A DNA stretch of 64,000 nucleotides from Hymenobacter ruricola (GCF_015694525.1 NZ_JADQDM010000001.1:558001-622000); one strand, 5' to 3'; shown: positions 16,580 through 24,899, counted from the first letter of the stretch. Translations and numbers: made by a program. The notes: generated by a model from the letters alone, not told the origin.

Positions 16580-17899
16580 ATGAATCAAAAACTATTCTAC
16601 TTCCTGGCGTTCACCTGTTGGTTTGGCACTGCCGGGGCGGTCCGGGCCCAAGCCGATTTTCGGGCCGGCTACATCGTGCGTTTAAGCGGTGACACCGTAC
16701 GCGGCCAGACCGACTACCGCGGTGCCGCGCGTAGTGCCGAAATCTGCCGCTTCCGCCCCACCGCCACTGTCGACGTGTCGTCGTACACCCCCGCTCAGAT
16801 TCGGGGGTACGGCTTCACAGGCGGACGGGAGTTCCGCTCGCAGCTGCTGGCCACCACCGACAGTGTGCAGTACGCCTACGTCGCGCCCCCGGCGCCGGTG
16901 TTTATGGAGCTGCTGGCCACCGGCCCGCTCGCGCTCTACCGCATGCGCAGCAAGGCCGGGGTCGACCGGTATTTTGTTGCCTCGGCTTCGGAGCAGACCC
17001 CGCGCCCGCCCGCCGAACTGGTAGCCCAGCGCCCGGCCGAGTCGCAAGGCGTGACCCGGGCCTATCGCAATATCCGCCTCTACCGCAGCGTGCTCACCGA
17101 GCTGATGGCTGACTGTGAAGCGGCCCGCCTTCAGATTGCCAGCCTGCCTTTCACTGCTTCGGCCCTCACGGCCATTGTGCAGGGTTACAACACCTGTCGG
17201 GTGCCAGCTGCCGCAATTGCGGCTGCAGCTGCGACTGCGGTCGCCCAGTCACCCGTCAGCAGCGCCAGGCAGCGGGTGCGCTACGGCTTGTTGCTTGGCG
17301 CTGAAACCAGCCACCTCACGGCCGACGGCGAGGGCATATTGGTCACTGGCCGGTTCGTGAGCAGTCCGCTGCCCACCTTGGGCCTGAGCGCGGACATACC
17401 AATTTCCAGCCTCAGCGAAAAACTAAGTTTACGCTTCGAGGCGCTGGTAGAGCAGCAGCGGTACTTAGACACGTATTCGCGCGGGGTCAATTTTGGCGGC
17501 GCCCACCAGCGCACCCGTCTTGATTTAACCTACCTGCGCCTGCCCCTGCTAGTGCGCTACACGTATCCCACCGGGCGGCTTCGGCCATTTGCACAGGCCG
17601 GGGTGAGCTACGCGCGGCGCCTGCGCTTCGACACGTCTCTGCAAACTGGCTACGCCAACCGCGCGGGCGTTATCGAGTACAATGACTCGAAGACCTTAGA
17701 AGAAGAAGTGGGCTCGGGGGTGAATGACTTTGAATATGGCTTTGTAGGCAGCATAGGCGGGCGCCTGGCAACGCTGGCGGGCCGCTTGCTCACCCTGGAA
17801 CTTCGGACTGAGCGGAGTTCAGGCATTATCAGCACCGTTGGCACTGGCACTGCCAACCAACGCTATTTTGCTTTGCTGGGGTATACTTTCACCAAGTAG
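16580..17899 (+). CDS. Outer-membrane beta-barrel protein, PorT-like
   Basis: A 439-residue secreted protein with signal peptide (FLAFTCWFGTAGAVRAQA). The middle (about 35-200) has a repetitive beta-rich domain typical of uncharacterised Hymenobacter proteins (GYIVRLSGDTVRGQ). The C-terminal ~200 residues alternate hydrophobic and polar strands (LSADIPISSLSEKLSLRFE, LTYLRLPLLVRYTYP, RPFAQAGVSYARRL) and end in an aromatic-rich strand, matching the outer-membrane beta-barrel (PorT/OMP_b-brl) type. The ATG at 16580 is preferred over the TTG at 16565. It is divergent from mutA. Role unknown. Confidence 0.8.
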   Translation: MNQKLFYFLAFTCWFGTAGAVRAQADFRAGYIVRLSGDTVRGQTDYRGAARSAEICRFRPTATVDVSSYTPAQIRGYGFTGGREFRSQLLATTDSVQYAYVAPPAPVFMELLATGPLALYRMRSKAGVDRYFVASASEQTPRPPAELVAQRPAESQGVTRAYRNIRLYRSVLTELMADCEAARLQIASLPFTASALTAIVQGYNTCRVPAAAIAAAAATAVAQSPVSSARQRVRYGLLLGAETSHLTADGEGILVTGRFVSSPLPTLGLSADIPISSLSEKLSLRFEALVEQQRYLDTYSRGVNFGGAHQRTRLDLTYLRLPLLVRYTYPTGRLRPFAQAGVSYARRLRFDTSLQTGYANRAGVIEYNDSKTLEEEVGSGVNDFEYGFVGSIGGRLATLAGRLLTLELRTERSSGIISTVGTGTANQRYFALLGYTFTK

Positions 17900-18040
17900 G
17901 CCGGACCTTTCGTTAATAAACGTTGGCACAAAAGCTTTTCCCACTGCCTGGTCGCGCTGGTCGCCCGCGGGGCAGGGCTTTATTGCTTGCGTTTAGCCTT
18001 CTTGTGCTTCCCACGAGCCCATCGCCGGGCTTGGCGCCCT

Positions 18041-18048
18041 TATTTTTG
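18041..18048 (+). promoter_or_regulatory. Candidate -7 box directly before a start codon (possible leaderless mRNA)
   Basis: TATTTTTG, an exact TAnnTTTG, ends 5 nt before the ATG at 18054. With the usual spacing to the transcription start, the mRNA would begin at or next to the start codon. Confidence 0.4.
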
Positions 18049-18053
18049 CATTC

Positions 18054-18833
18054 ATGCATATAACCTTGCCCGGCTCTCGTTCGGTTTCCCCCCTGATTTT
18101 AGTATTGCTGGCACTGGCCGGGGTGCCGGCCTGCCAGCGCGCGGCCTACACGCCCACGGCCCATTTTGCGCCCGTCACCAGCCAACCCGTGGGCAAAACC
18201 CAGGCCGAAGACCCGGCTGTGGCGGCTCTCATCGCGCCCTACCACGACCGCGTGACGGCCCAGATGACCGAAGTGCTGGGCACCGCCCCGGCCCCCCTCA
18301 CGAAAGCCCCCGGCGAAAACCCGCTGTCCAACTTCGTGGCCGACCTGCAGCGCACCCGCGCCAGCCGCGAGCTCAAGCAGCCCATCGCCCTGGGCGTGAT
18401 GACCAACGGCGGCCTGCGCGCCGGCTTCGCGGCCGGCCCCGTCACGCTAGGCTCGGTGTTTGAGCTGATGCCGTTTGAAAACGAGCTGGTGGTGCTTGAC
18501 GCGCCCGGACCGGTGGTGCAGCAGCTGTTCGACTACGCCGCGCACGTCAAAATGGCCGTTTCGGGCGCCACCTACACCGTCACCTTCGACGGCCTGCCCA
18601 AGGACATCCGCATCGGCGGCCAGCCGTTTGATGTCAACGACAACCGCACCTGGCCCATTGCCATTTCCGACTACCTGGCCACCGGCGGCGACAACATGGG
18701 GTTCTTCAAAACTCTGGTGCCGCGCCACACCAACGTGCTGCTCCGCACCGCCATCGCCGACTACATCCGCGAGCTGACCAAAGCCGGCCAGCCCATCACG
18801 GCCCGGGTCGAAGGACGGGTGCGGGCCAATTAA
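18054..18833 (+). CDS. 5'-nucleotidase C-terminal domain lipoprotein
   Basis: A 259-residue lipoprotein (signal peptide ending VPAC, Cys27). Residues ~60-250 are the C-terminal substrate-binding domain of the UshA/5'-nucleotidase family: GENPLSNFVADLQR near the start, GVMTNGGLRAG (N of the NGG motif), LGSVFELMPFENELVVL, and the C-terminal DYLATGGDNMGFF. The catalytic metallophosphoesterase half is the next gene, 107 bp downstream on the same strand. The two presumably work together in the periplasm to hydrolyse nucleotides or sugar nucleotides. Confidence 0.9.
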   Translation: MHITLPGSRSVSPLILVLLALAGVPACQRAAYTPTAHFAPVTSQPVGKTQAEDPAVAALIAPYHDRVTAQMTEVLGTAPAPLTKAPGENPLSNFVADLQRTRASRELKQPIALGVMTNGGLRAGFAAGPVTLGSVFELMPFENELVVLDAPGPVVQQLFDYAAHVKMAVSGATYTVTFDGLPKDIRIGGQPFDVNDNRTWPIAISDYLATGGDNMGFFKTLVPRHTNVLLRTAIADYIRELTKAGQPITARVEGRVRAN

Positions 18834-18834
18834 G

Positions 18835-18934
18835 AATTATGAATTAGAAAGCATGAATTGTTTGGCTAGGCGATTCCAGGCAATTCATGCTTCAGAAACT
18901 CAATTCATGATTCATAATTTTTAATTCATAATTC
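18835..18934. repeat. Nested inverted repeat between the two 5'-nucleotidase genes
   Basis: GAATTATGAATTA (18835-18847) pairs perfectly with TAATTCATAATTC (18922-18934). Inside it AAGCATGAATTG (18849-18860) pairs with CAATTCATGCTT (18881-18892). The element is AT-rich in a GC-rich setting and ends just before the metallophosphatase start codon, so folding of the transcript could affect that gene's translation. It also looks like a small mobile palindromic repeat. Confidence 0.7.
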
Positions 18935-18940
18935 TCCATC

Positions 18941-19879
18941 ATGAAGCGCCGCGAATTCCTCCGCAATTCCATCCTCGGCACCGCCGGCCTCAGCGTGCTG
19001 GGCAGCGTGGCCAACGCCGCCCAGGCCGCCACCGCCGCCAAAGCGCCGGTGAAGCTCACCATCCTGCACACCAACGACATGCACTCGCGCATCGAGCCCT
19101 TTCCCGACAACGGCGGGCAGTGGGCCGGGCTGGGCGGCATGGCGCGGCGCGCGGCCCTCATCAAAGACATTCGGGCCCAGGAAGCCAACGTGCTGCTGCT
19201 CGATTCGGGCGACATTTTCCAGGGCACGCCCTACTTCAACTTCTTCGGCGGCGAGCTGGAATACAAGCTCATGAGCCAGATGCAGTACGACGCCAGCACC
19301 CTCGGCAACCACGACTTTGACAACGGCCTCGAAGGCCTGCAGCGCCAGCTGCCCAACGCCACTTTCCCCTTCCTCATCGCCAACTACGACTTCTCCAAAA
19401 CGCCGCTGGCCGGCCGGTTTGCGCCCTACAAAGTGTTCGAGAAGCAGGGCATCCGCATCGGCGTGTTCGGGCTGGGCATTGAGCTAAGCGGCCTGGTGGC
19501 CGACAAAAACTTCGGCCAGACCGTGTACCTCGACCCCGTGGCCAAGGCCAAGGAGATGGTGGCCCAGCTGCGCGGCCCCGAAAAATGCGACCTCGTCATC
19601 TGCCTCTCGCACCTCGGCTACAAGTACGACAACGCCAAACTCGACGACCGCAAGCTGGCCGCGCAGGTGTCGGGCATCGACCTCATACTGGGCGGGCACA
19701 CCCACACGTTCATGGACGCGCCGGAGCCCATTGCCACCCCCGACGGGCACACCACGCTCATCAATCAGGTGGGCTGGTCGGGTATCAATCTGGGAAGATT
19801 GGATTATGAGTTTTCGGTGAAAAGCAAGCGGCCCGGGCTGGCAAGTGCCGCTGTGGTGCCGGTTCGCGCCGCCTGTTAA
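18941..19879 (+). CDS. Metallophosphatase, 5'-nucleotidase N-terminal half, Tat-exported
   Basis: A 312-residue calcineurin-like phosphoesterase. The N-terminus MKRREFLRNSILGTAGLSVL is a Tat-type signal (RREFL). Metal-ligand motifs are HTNDMHSR (about 44-51), DSGDIFQG (about 88-95), STLGNHDFDNG (about 121-131), CLSHLGY and GGHTHTF. This is the catalytic half of UshA-type 5'-nucleotidases, without the C-terminal substrate-binding domain, which is encoded by the preceding gene. Bacteroidota often keep these halves as neighbouring genes. Two hairpins follow before dnaA. Confidence 0.92.
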   Translation: MKRREFLRNSILGTAGLSVLGSVANAAQAATAAKAPVKLTILHTNDMHSRIEPFPDNGGQWAGLGGMARRAALIKDIRAQEANVLLLDSGDIFQGTPYFNFFGGELEYKLMSQMQYDASTLGNHDFDNGLEGLQRQLPNATFPFLIANYDFSKTPLAGRFAPYKVFEKQGIRIGVFGLGIELSGLVADKNFGQTVYLDPVAKAKEMVAQLRGPEKCDLVICLSHLGYKYDNAKLDDRKLAAQVSGIDLILGGHTHTFMDAPEPIATPDGHTTLINQVGWSGINLGRLDYEFSVKSKRPGLASAAVVPVRAAC

Positions 19880-19914
19880 AAGCACGACATAAACAAGTGC
19901 TTTGCGGCTTTTTT
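19878..19914 (+). terminator. Possible weak terminator after the metallophosphatase
   Basis: AAAGCAC (19878-19884) pairs with GTGCTTT (19897-19903), overlapping the stop codon, and is followed after GCGGC by a T-run. The stem is short. Confidence 0.4.
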
Positions 19915-19924
19915 AAGTGCAGAG

Positions 19925-19933
19925 TTTTCCACA
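19925..19933 (+). promoter_or_regulatory. Single DnaA-box-like sequence upstream of dnaA
   Basis: TTTTCCACA differs by one base from the DnaA box TTATCCACA and lies ~100 bp before the dnaA start. A lone box could serve DnaA autoregulation. No cluster of boxes that would mark an origin was seen. Confidence 0.4.
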
Positions 19934-19950
19934 ATTTTGTCCCCCTCTAA

Positions 19951-19983
19951 AAAAATGCGCCGCCAATAAGGCGCAGCTTTTTT
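19951..19983 (+). terminator. Rho-independent terminator upstream of dnaA
   Basis: TGCGCC (19956-19961) pairs with GGCGCA (19970-19975), preceded by an A-run and followed by GCTTTTTT. It would separate transcription of the metallophosphatase from dnaA. Confidence 0.7.
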
Positions 19984-20031
19984 CATTGTTTTCGTTGCCG
20001 GCGGCGCCCCGGTTTTTGTCTAATTGCTCTC

Positions 20032-21600
20032 ATGCTCAAGGATTTTCGCACGGTTTGGGCTGGCTGCTTGCGCAGCATATCGGCGGAAATCGGGGAGCAG
20101 AGCTTCAAGACCTGGTTCCAGCCCATTGTGCCCGTTGAGCTCAAGGGCAACGTGCTGACCATTCAGGTGCCGAGCGCCTATTTTTACGACTGGCTGGAGG
20201 AGCACTACGTAGACGAGCTGCGGCAGGCGCTGTTCCGCGAACTGGGCCCCGAAGGCCGCCTCGAATACAGCGTGGTGGTGGACCAAGGCAACTCGCAGTC
20301 GCAGCCGAAAACCCTGCACCTGCCCCCGCCCCGCAAAGCCGCTGCGCCCGACCCGCGCGACGCGCCCCAAAGCGCCGGCCCGGCGCCCGCGCCCGCCGGC
20401 AACCCGTTGGCCGGCAGCGCCCGGGCGGCCTCGGCGCGCTACGTGAATTCGAGCGCCGTGCGGCCCGTGCAGCGCAGCAGCTTCGGCACCAACGCCCTGG
20501 CCGGGGCCGAAACCCTGGCCCCGCCGCGCAATCCCTTCGACACGGCCCGGCCGATGGACGGCAACATCGTGCCGTCGCAGCTCAACGGCTCCTACACCTT
20601 CGACAACTACATTGAGGGCGACTGCAACCGGCTGGCCCGCTCGGCCGGCCTCGCGGTGGCCAACAAGCCCGGCACCACTAGCTTCAACCCGCTGATGGTG
20701 TACGGCGGTGTGGGCCTGGGCAAGACCCATCTGGTGCAAGCCATTGGCAACCACATCAAAGCCACTTCGCCGGAGCGGTTTGTGCTCTACGTATCGGCCG
20801 AGAAGTTCACGAACCAGTTCATCGACAGCGTGCAGCGCGCGCAGGTGCAGGACTTTGCCAACTTCTACCTGCAGGTCGACGCCCTGATTCTGGACGACGT
20901 GCAATTTCTGGCCAATAAGGGCAAGACGCAGGAGATGTTTTTCCACATCTTCAACCACTTGCACCAGTCCGGCAAGCAGATTGTGATGACGTCGGACCGG
21001 CCGCCGAAGGACCTGCTGGGCCTGGAAGACCGGCTGCTGAACCGCTTCAAGTGGGGCCTGACGGCCGACGTGCAAAGCCCGGATTTTGAGACGCGGGTGG
21101 CCATCATCCGCAACAAGATGGAGCAGGACGGCATCGACATTCCGCCGGACCACGTGGTGGATTACCTCGCCAACTCGGTGCACACCAACGTGCGCGAACT
21201 GGAGGGCGTCATCGCCTCGCTGGTGGCGCAGAGCAGCCTGAGCCGCCGCGACATTGACCTGGAAATGGTGAAGCAGGCCCTGCGCCACATCATTGAGGAA
21301 GTGGAGGCCGAGGTGAACCTCGACTTCATTCAGAAGACCGTGGCCGCGTATTTCAACATCTCGGTGGAGTTGCTGAAAGACAAAACCCGCAAGAAGGAAG
21401 TGGTGACGGCCCGGCAGGTGGCCATGTACTTCGCCAAGCACCACACCTCGCACACGCTGAAAACCATTGGGTTCCACTTCGGCGGGCGCGACCATACCAC
21501 CGTGATGCACTCGGTGCAAACCGTGTCGGATTTGGTGGATTCGGATAAGAAATTCCGCGACCAGGTGGACGAACTGCGGAAGAAGTTCGCCAAAAAGTAA
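20032..21600 (+). CDS. dnaA: Chromosomal replication initiator protein DnaA
   Basis: A 522-residue AAA+ initiator. Domain I is at 1-80 (GEQSFKTWFQPIVPVEL). A long Pro/Ala-rich linker spans ~85-185. Domain III has Walker A GGVGLGKT at 225-232, Walker B LILDDVQFL at 285-293 and sensor/box VII elements (RLLNRFKWGL). Domain IV ends with the DNA-contacting signature GGRDHTTVMHSV near the C-terminus. It binds DnaA boxes at the origin and melts DNA with ATP. It stands alone here, without dnaN or recF; one box-like site lies upstream. The linker is on the long side for the family. Confidence 0.98.
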   Translation: MLKDFRTVWAGCLRSISAEIGEQSFKTWFQPIVPVELKGNVLTIQVPSAYFYDWLEEHYVDELRQALFRELGPEGRLEYSVVVDQGNSQSQPKTLHLPPPRKAAAPDPRDAPQSAGPAPAPAGNPLAGSARAASARYVNSSAVRPVQRSSFGTNALAGAETLAPPRNPFDTARPMDGNIVPSQLNGSYTFDNYIEGDCNRLARSAGLAVANKPGTTSFNPLMVYGGVGLGKTHLVQAIGNHIKATSPERFVLYVSAEKFTNQFIDSVQRAQVQDFANFYLQVDALILDDVQFLANKGKTQEMFFHIFNHLHQSGKQIVMTSDRPPKDLLGLEDRLLNRFKWGLTADVQSPDFETRVAIIRNKMEQDGIDIPPDHVVDYLANSVHTNVRELEGVIASLVAQSSLSRRDIDLEMVKQALRHIIEEVEAEVNLDFIQKTVAAYFNISVELLKDKTRKKEVVTARQVAMYFAKHHTSHTLKTIGFHFGGRDHTTVMHSVQTVSDLVDSDKKFRDQVDELRKKFAKK

Positions 21601-21626
21601 GGCACCTATTTCGGGGGCGGCGGCGT

Positions 21627-21634
21627 TACATTTG
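21627..21634 (+). promoter_or_regulatory. Candidate -7 box for the Uma2-type gene
   Basis: TACATTTG matches TAnnTTTG and ends 16 nt before the ATG at 21651, giving a very short leader. No clear -33 element. Confidence 0.4.
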
Positions 21635-21650
21635 GGAAAGTTCCCGACCC

Positions 21651-22133
21651 ATGGAAACCCTTGCGCCCGAAATTTCTGACTACGAGCTGGAACGCGGAAA
21701 GCCTATGCCCAGCCTCAAACACGCCCGTATTCAAAAACAGCTGGTGCGACAGCTCGAAAACTTCCTGCTCGACCGCTACGAAGTGCTGGCCGAAATCAGC
21801 CTGTCGATTTCGGATGGCAAAATGATTCCTGACGTCGCGGTGTTTGTAGCCGGGACCTTGCCCAATTCGGCCGGCCCGGATTTCACAGCCGTGTCGGTAG
21901 TGCCGCGCACGGCCATCGAAATCCTCTCGCCGACGCAGGTGATTGCCGAATTGCTGGAAAAGGCCGGGCGCTACTTCGCCGCCGGCGTGCAGTCGTATTG
22001 GCTGGTGGTGCCCGAGTTGCGGGCGGTGGCCGTGTATTCGGCCCCGATGAAATACAAGTACTTCTACAACGGCGACACCTTGCGTGACCCCGTCACGGGT
22101 GCCGAAATCGTGGTCAGCCAGCTGTTTGACTAA
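21651..22133 (+). CDS. Uma2 family (DUF820) restriction-endonuclease-fold protein
   Basis: A 160-residue PD-(D/E)XK-fold protein. Recognisable parts are the N-terminal SLKHARIQKQLVRQLENFL, the Asp motif GKMIPDVAVF, the Glu strand AIEILSPTQ, and the conserved KAGRYFAAGVQSYWLVVPE. Family members occur in many copies in Bacteroidota and cyanobacteria; biochemical roles are poorly known and often mobile. The usual Lys of the active site lies in the EKAGRYF helix, as in other Uma2 proteins. The gene overlaps the next, convergent gene by four bases (shared CTAA at the two stops). Confidence 0.88.
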   Translation: METLAPEISDYELERGKPMPSLKHARIQKQLVRQLENFLLDRYEVLAEISLSISDGKMIPDVAVFVAGTLPNSAGPDFTAVSVVPRTAIEILSPTQVIAELLEKAGRYFAAGVQSYWLVVPELRAVAVYSAPMKYKYFYNGDTLRDPVTGAEIVVSQLFD

Positions 22134-22624
22134 GCCGCGTTGCTGGGCGCTACCTCTTGCAGGGGCACGTTGTGCTTGGCGGCAAACTCGCGCACTTGCT
22201 CGCGGAAGCTCAGCTTGCGGCGCTTGCCTTTCACTTCGCGCAGGTTGAGGGCGTAGATTTCGCCGTCTTTCTGGCGCACGCGCAGAACCATTGGCTTGAG
22301 CTCCAGGGCGGCAATGTTTTCGGCGGCGAACACCTGCTTGGGCCGGAACAGGCCGTTTTTGTGCACGATGTAGCCGGGCGTGAACTCCAGATAGCTCTGG
22401 GTGCCGAAGATAGGCGCATTGTTCACCAGCACGTAGCCGATGTAGACGAGGCTGAACACCAGAAACACCCAGTGCAGGAAGTGGTAGTCGTGCGCGTTGG
22501 GGTCGCCGACCATCATGAACAGCACGTACACTACCCAAAAAAAGCCGATGGCCAGTTGCCCCCAGAACGGGACGCGGGAGGTGTTGGCGGGGCGAAGGCG
22601 GATGCGAGTGGTACCAGTGGGCAT
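22130..22624 (-). CDS. Membrane protein with PH-like C-terminal domain, unknown function
   Basis: A 164-residue protein with two transmembrane helices (about 23-39 and 48-67), followed by a cytoplasmic domain of alternating strands (LEFTPGYIVHKNGLFRPKQV, EDIAAL-like turn, MVLRVRQKDGEIYALNLREV) that resembles bacterial PH domains. It ends with a basic helix. Convergent with the Uma2 gene, with a four-base overlap at the stops. An exact promoter box lies only 4 nt before the ATG. Function unknown. Confidence 0.75.
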   Translation of the reverse strand: MPTGTTRIRLRPANTSRVPFWGQLAIGFFWVVYVLFMMVGDPNAHDYHFLHWVFLVFSLVYIGYVLVNNAPIFGTQSYLEFTPGYIVHKNGLFRPKQVFAAENIAALELKPMVLRVRQKDGEIYALNLREVKGKRRKLSFREQVREFAAKHNVPLQEVAPSNAA

Positions 22625-22628
22625 GGGG

Positions 22629-22636
22629 CAAATTTA
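22629..22636 (-). promoter_or_regulatory. Candidate -7 box directly before a start codon (possible leaderless mRNA)
   Basis: The minus strand reads TAAATTTG, then CCCC, then ATG (22624). An exact TAnnTTTG box this close would start transcription at the initiation codon. Confidence 0.45.
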
Positions 22637-22688
22637 AGTGCTGGGTAGTAGTTGTGCGTTGGCAGAAGGAAAAGAACGGCCGGTTCTA

Positions 22689-22800
22689 AATACCAGAACG
22701 TCATGCAGAGCGTCAGCGAAGCATCTTTACCGCGCAACTAACTGATTTTAGTATTGAGGTAAAGATGCTTCGCTGACGCTCTGCATGACGTTCTGGTATT
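22689..22800. repeat. Palindromic repeat with perfect 43-bp arms
   Basis: The arm 22689-22731 is the exact reverse complement of 22758-22800, with a 26-base loop. The arms contain GTCATGCAGAGCGTCAGCGAAGCATC, quoted here as two parts: GTCATGCAGAGCG and TCAGCGAAGCATC. The core is related to the repeats at 32.6 and 62.9 kb (GTCATCCTGAGCG...AGCGAAGGACCT). It lies between two minus-strand genes and codes for nothing. The perfect arms imply recent insertion or active maintenance. Confidence 0.9.
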
Positions 22801-22812
22801 CTAATTAGAATA

Positions 22813-23247
22813 CTAGCCCACAAACTTCGCGTCCAGCGTCATTTCCGGCACGGCGCTGAGGGCTTTCGACACGGGGCAGTTGGCTTTGGCGTCTTCGGCG
22901 TGCTTCTGGAAGTCGTCGGCGGTGATGTTGCCGCCGCTCACGTTGCCTTCCACCGAAATGTGGATGCGCTCGATGACGGGGTGGCCGTTGTTGGGGTTCA
23001 TCGTGACGGTGCTGGTCGTATTGATGGTGTTCACCGTGTGGCCGTGCTTGGTGAGCACGCTGGTGAGGTACATGGTGTAGCAGCCGGCGTGGGCCGCCCC
23101 GATGAGCTCTTCGGGGTTGGTGCCGGGCTTGCCTTCGAAACGGCTGCCGACGGAATAGGGGGCGTTGAGGAGGCCGCTTTCGGTGCTGAGGGTGCCGTGG
23201 CCTTTGATGTCGCCGGTCCAGGCGGCGCTGCCTTTGTGGTCTGCCAT
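22813..23247 (-). CDS. OsmC/Ohr family peroxiredoxin
   Basis: A 144-residue OsmC-type thiol peroxidase. The two catalytic cysteines are visible: Cys56 in GAAHAGCYTMYL and Cys124 in KANCPVSKAL. The opening ADHKGSAAWTGDIKGHGTL is typical of OsmC rather than Ohr. The ATG at 23247 gives the standard length. Known OsmC proteins reduce organic hydroperoxides in the cytoplasm during stress. The palindromic repeat lies just beyond its 3' end. Confidence 0.95.
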   Translation of the reverse strand: MADHKGSAAWTGDIKGHGTLSTESGLLNAPYSVGSRFEGKPGTNPEELIGAAHAGCYTMYLTSVLTKHGHTVNTINTTSTVTMNPNNGHPVIERIHISVEGNVSGGNITADDFQKHAEDAKANCPVSKALSAVPEMTLDAKFVG

Positions 23248-23384
23248 GATGATGGAGAGAAGTGAAAGAGTGAAATTAATGAGTTCAGGTAACGGCGGCA
23301 AGGTAGCGAGGTTGCCTCAACCGTAGCCGAAGAAACCGGCCAACGTACCTTCGCTTCCCTCCAAACGGCGTTTTTCGACAGATT

Positions 23385-24881
23385 ATGGGAGTAAAAGCTA
23401 CGCTGAGCCGGCCGCTGGCCCGCTACATTGCCCGGCGCCACGAGCGCTGGCAGCAACGCCCCGAAGCCACCCAGCGCGAGCTGTTGGCGCGCCTCACGGC
23501 CGCGGCGGCCGGCACTGCTTTCGGCCGTGCCCACGAGCTGGGCGCTGTGCGCACACCCCACGACCTGGCCCGCCAGGTGCCCGTGCGCGACTACGAAGCC
23601 CTCAAGCCCTGGTTCGACCGCACCCAGGCCGGCGAGGCCGACGTGCTCTGGCCCGGCCGCCCGCTATACCTGGCCAAAACCAGCGGCACCACCTCGGGCA
23701 CTAAGTACATTCCGATAACGAAGGACAGCATCCCCAACCACATCGACGGCGCCCGCGATGCGCTGCTCTACTACATCTACCGCACCGGGCGCAGCCAGTT
23801 TCTGGATGGCAAGCTGATATTCCTGTCGGGCTCGCCGGAGCTAGAGCTGCACCACGGCATCCGCACGGGCCGGCTTTCGGGCATTGCCAACCACCACGTG
23901 CCCGCCTACTTGCGCCGCAACCAGCTGCCCAGCTACCAAACGAACGTCATCGAAGACTGGGAAACCAAGCTGGAGCGCATCGTGGACGAAACGCTGGGCC
24001 AGCAAATGACCCTGATTTCGGGCATTCCGCCGTGGGTGCAGATGTATTTTGACCGCCTCACGGCCCGCACCGGCCGGCCCATCAAAGACCTGTTTCCCGA
24101 CTTCAACCTGTTCGTGTACGGCGGCGTCAACTTCGAGCCCTACCGCGCCAAGCTCTTCGAGAGCATCGGCCGGCCCGTGGACAGCATCGAGCTGTTTCCG
24201 GCCTCCGAGGGCTTCCTGGCTTTCCAGGACGAGCCCGGCAACCCGGGCCTGCTGCTGCTGCTGAACAGCGGCATCTTCTTTGAATTCGTGCCCGCCGAGC
24301 GGTTTTTTGAGCCCGACGCGCCCCGCCTCACCATCGCCGACGTGGAGCTGGACCGCAACTACGCCGTCGTCCTCACCTCCAACGCCGGCCTGTGGGGCTA
24401 CAGCATCGGCGACACGGTGCGCTTCGTGAGCCTGCGGCCGCACCGCGTGGTGGTCACGGGCCGCATCAAGCACTTTCTGTCGGCCTTCGGCGAGCACGTG
24501 ATAGGGGAGGAGGTGGAGCAGGCCCTGCGCGAAGCCATGGCGCAGTTTCCGGAGGTGGAAGTCATTGAATTCACCGTGGCCCCGCTGGTGAGCGACGACC
24601 CTACCACCCCCTCGCGCCACGAGTGGCTGGTGGAATTTGCCCGCCCGCCGCAGGATGCCAGCAGTTTCGCGGCGGCTTTAGACACGGCCCTGCGCCGCCG
24701 CAACAGCTACTACGACGACCTGCGCCGGGGCAACATTCTCGTGCCGCTGCTGCTTACGCCGCTGCCCGTCGGCGCTTTCCAGCGCTACATGAAAAGCCTG
24801 GGCCGGCTGGGTGGGCAGAACAAGGTGCCGCGTTTAGGGAATGACAGGAAAGTGGCGGTGGGGCTCATCTTAGCGGGATAG
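23385..24881 (+). CDS. GH3 auxin-responsive promoter family protein (acyl-adenylating enzyme)
   Basis: A 498-residue member of the GH3 family, part of the ANL adenylating superfamily. Motifs: KTSGTTSGTKYIPIT (ATP-binding P-loop, about 102-116), VYGGVNFEPY (about 245-254), ELFPASEGFLAFQD and the C-terminal GRIKHFLSAFGEHV hinge. In plants GH3 enzymes join hormones to amino acids; bacterial relatives are widespread in Bacteroidota with unknown substrates. A TACCTTCG box lies ~40 bp upstream. The next gene begins 18 bp downstream and could be cotranscribed. Confidence 0.92.
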   Translation: MGVKATLSRPLARYIARRHERWQQRPEATQRELLARLTAAAAGTAFGRAHELGAVRTPHDLARQVPVRDYEALKPWFDRTQAGEADVLWPGRPLYLAKTSGTTSGTKYIPITKDSIPNHIDGARDALLYYIYRTGRSQFLDGKLIFLSGSPELELHHGIRTGRLSGIANHHVPAYLRRNQLPSYQTNVIEDWETKLERIVDETLGQQMTLISGIPPWVQMYFDRLTARTGRPIKDLFPDFNLFVYGGVNFEPYRAKLFESIGRPVDSIELFPASEGFLAFQDEPGNPGLLLLLNSGIFFEFVPAERFFEPDAPRLTIADVELDRNYAVVLTSNAGLWGYSIGDTVRFVSLRPHRVVVTGRIKHFLSAFGEHVIGEEVEQALREAMAQFPEVEVIEFTVAPLVSDDPTTPSRHEWLVEFARPPQDASSFAAALDTALRRRNSYYDDLRRGNILVPLLLTPLPVGAFQRYMKSLGRLGGQNKVPRLGNDRKVAVGLILAG

Positions 24882-24888
24882 AAATCCG

Positions 24889-24896
24889 TAACTTTA
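24889..24896 (+). promoter_or_regulatory. Candidate -7 box immediately before a GTG start
   Basis: TAACTTTA is one base from TAnnTTTG and lies 3 nt before the GTG at 24900, between the GH3 stop and the small gene. Confidence 0.35.
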
Positions 24897-24899
24897 GCC

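Noticed and set aside
19880..20031. Replication origin next to dnaA
   Set aside because: Only one DnaA-box-like 9-mer and no AT-rich unwinding element or box cluster were seen. dnaA is often far from oriC in Bacteroidota. A GC-skew plot of the whole chromosome would decide.
20020..21519. Long minus-strand frame opposite dnaA (and similar frames opposite mutB, mutA, the PorE-like gene, hslU and lon)
   Set aside because: These are antisense shadows created by GC-rich third codon positions. Their translations are low-complexity His/Gly/Val/Arg sequences with no family features, while the opposite strand encodes clear conserved proteins.
22130..22133. Frame error at the convergent overlap of the Uma2 and PH-like genes
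   Set aside because: Both proteins end naturally. The shared CTAA gives a stop on each strand and is a normal compact convergent arrangement.
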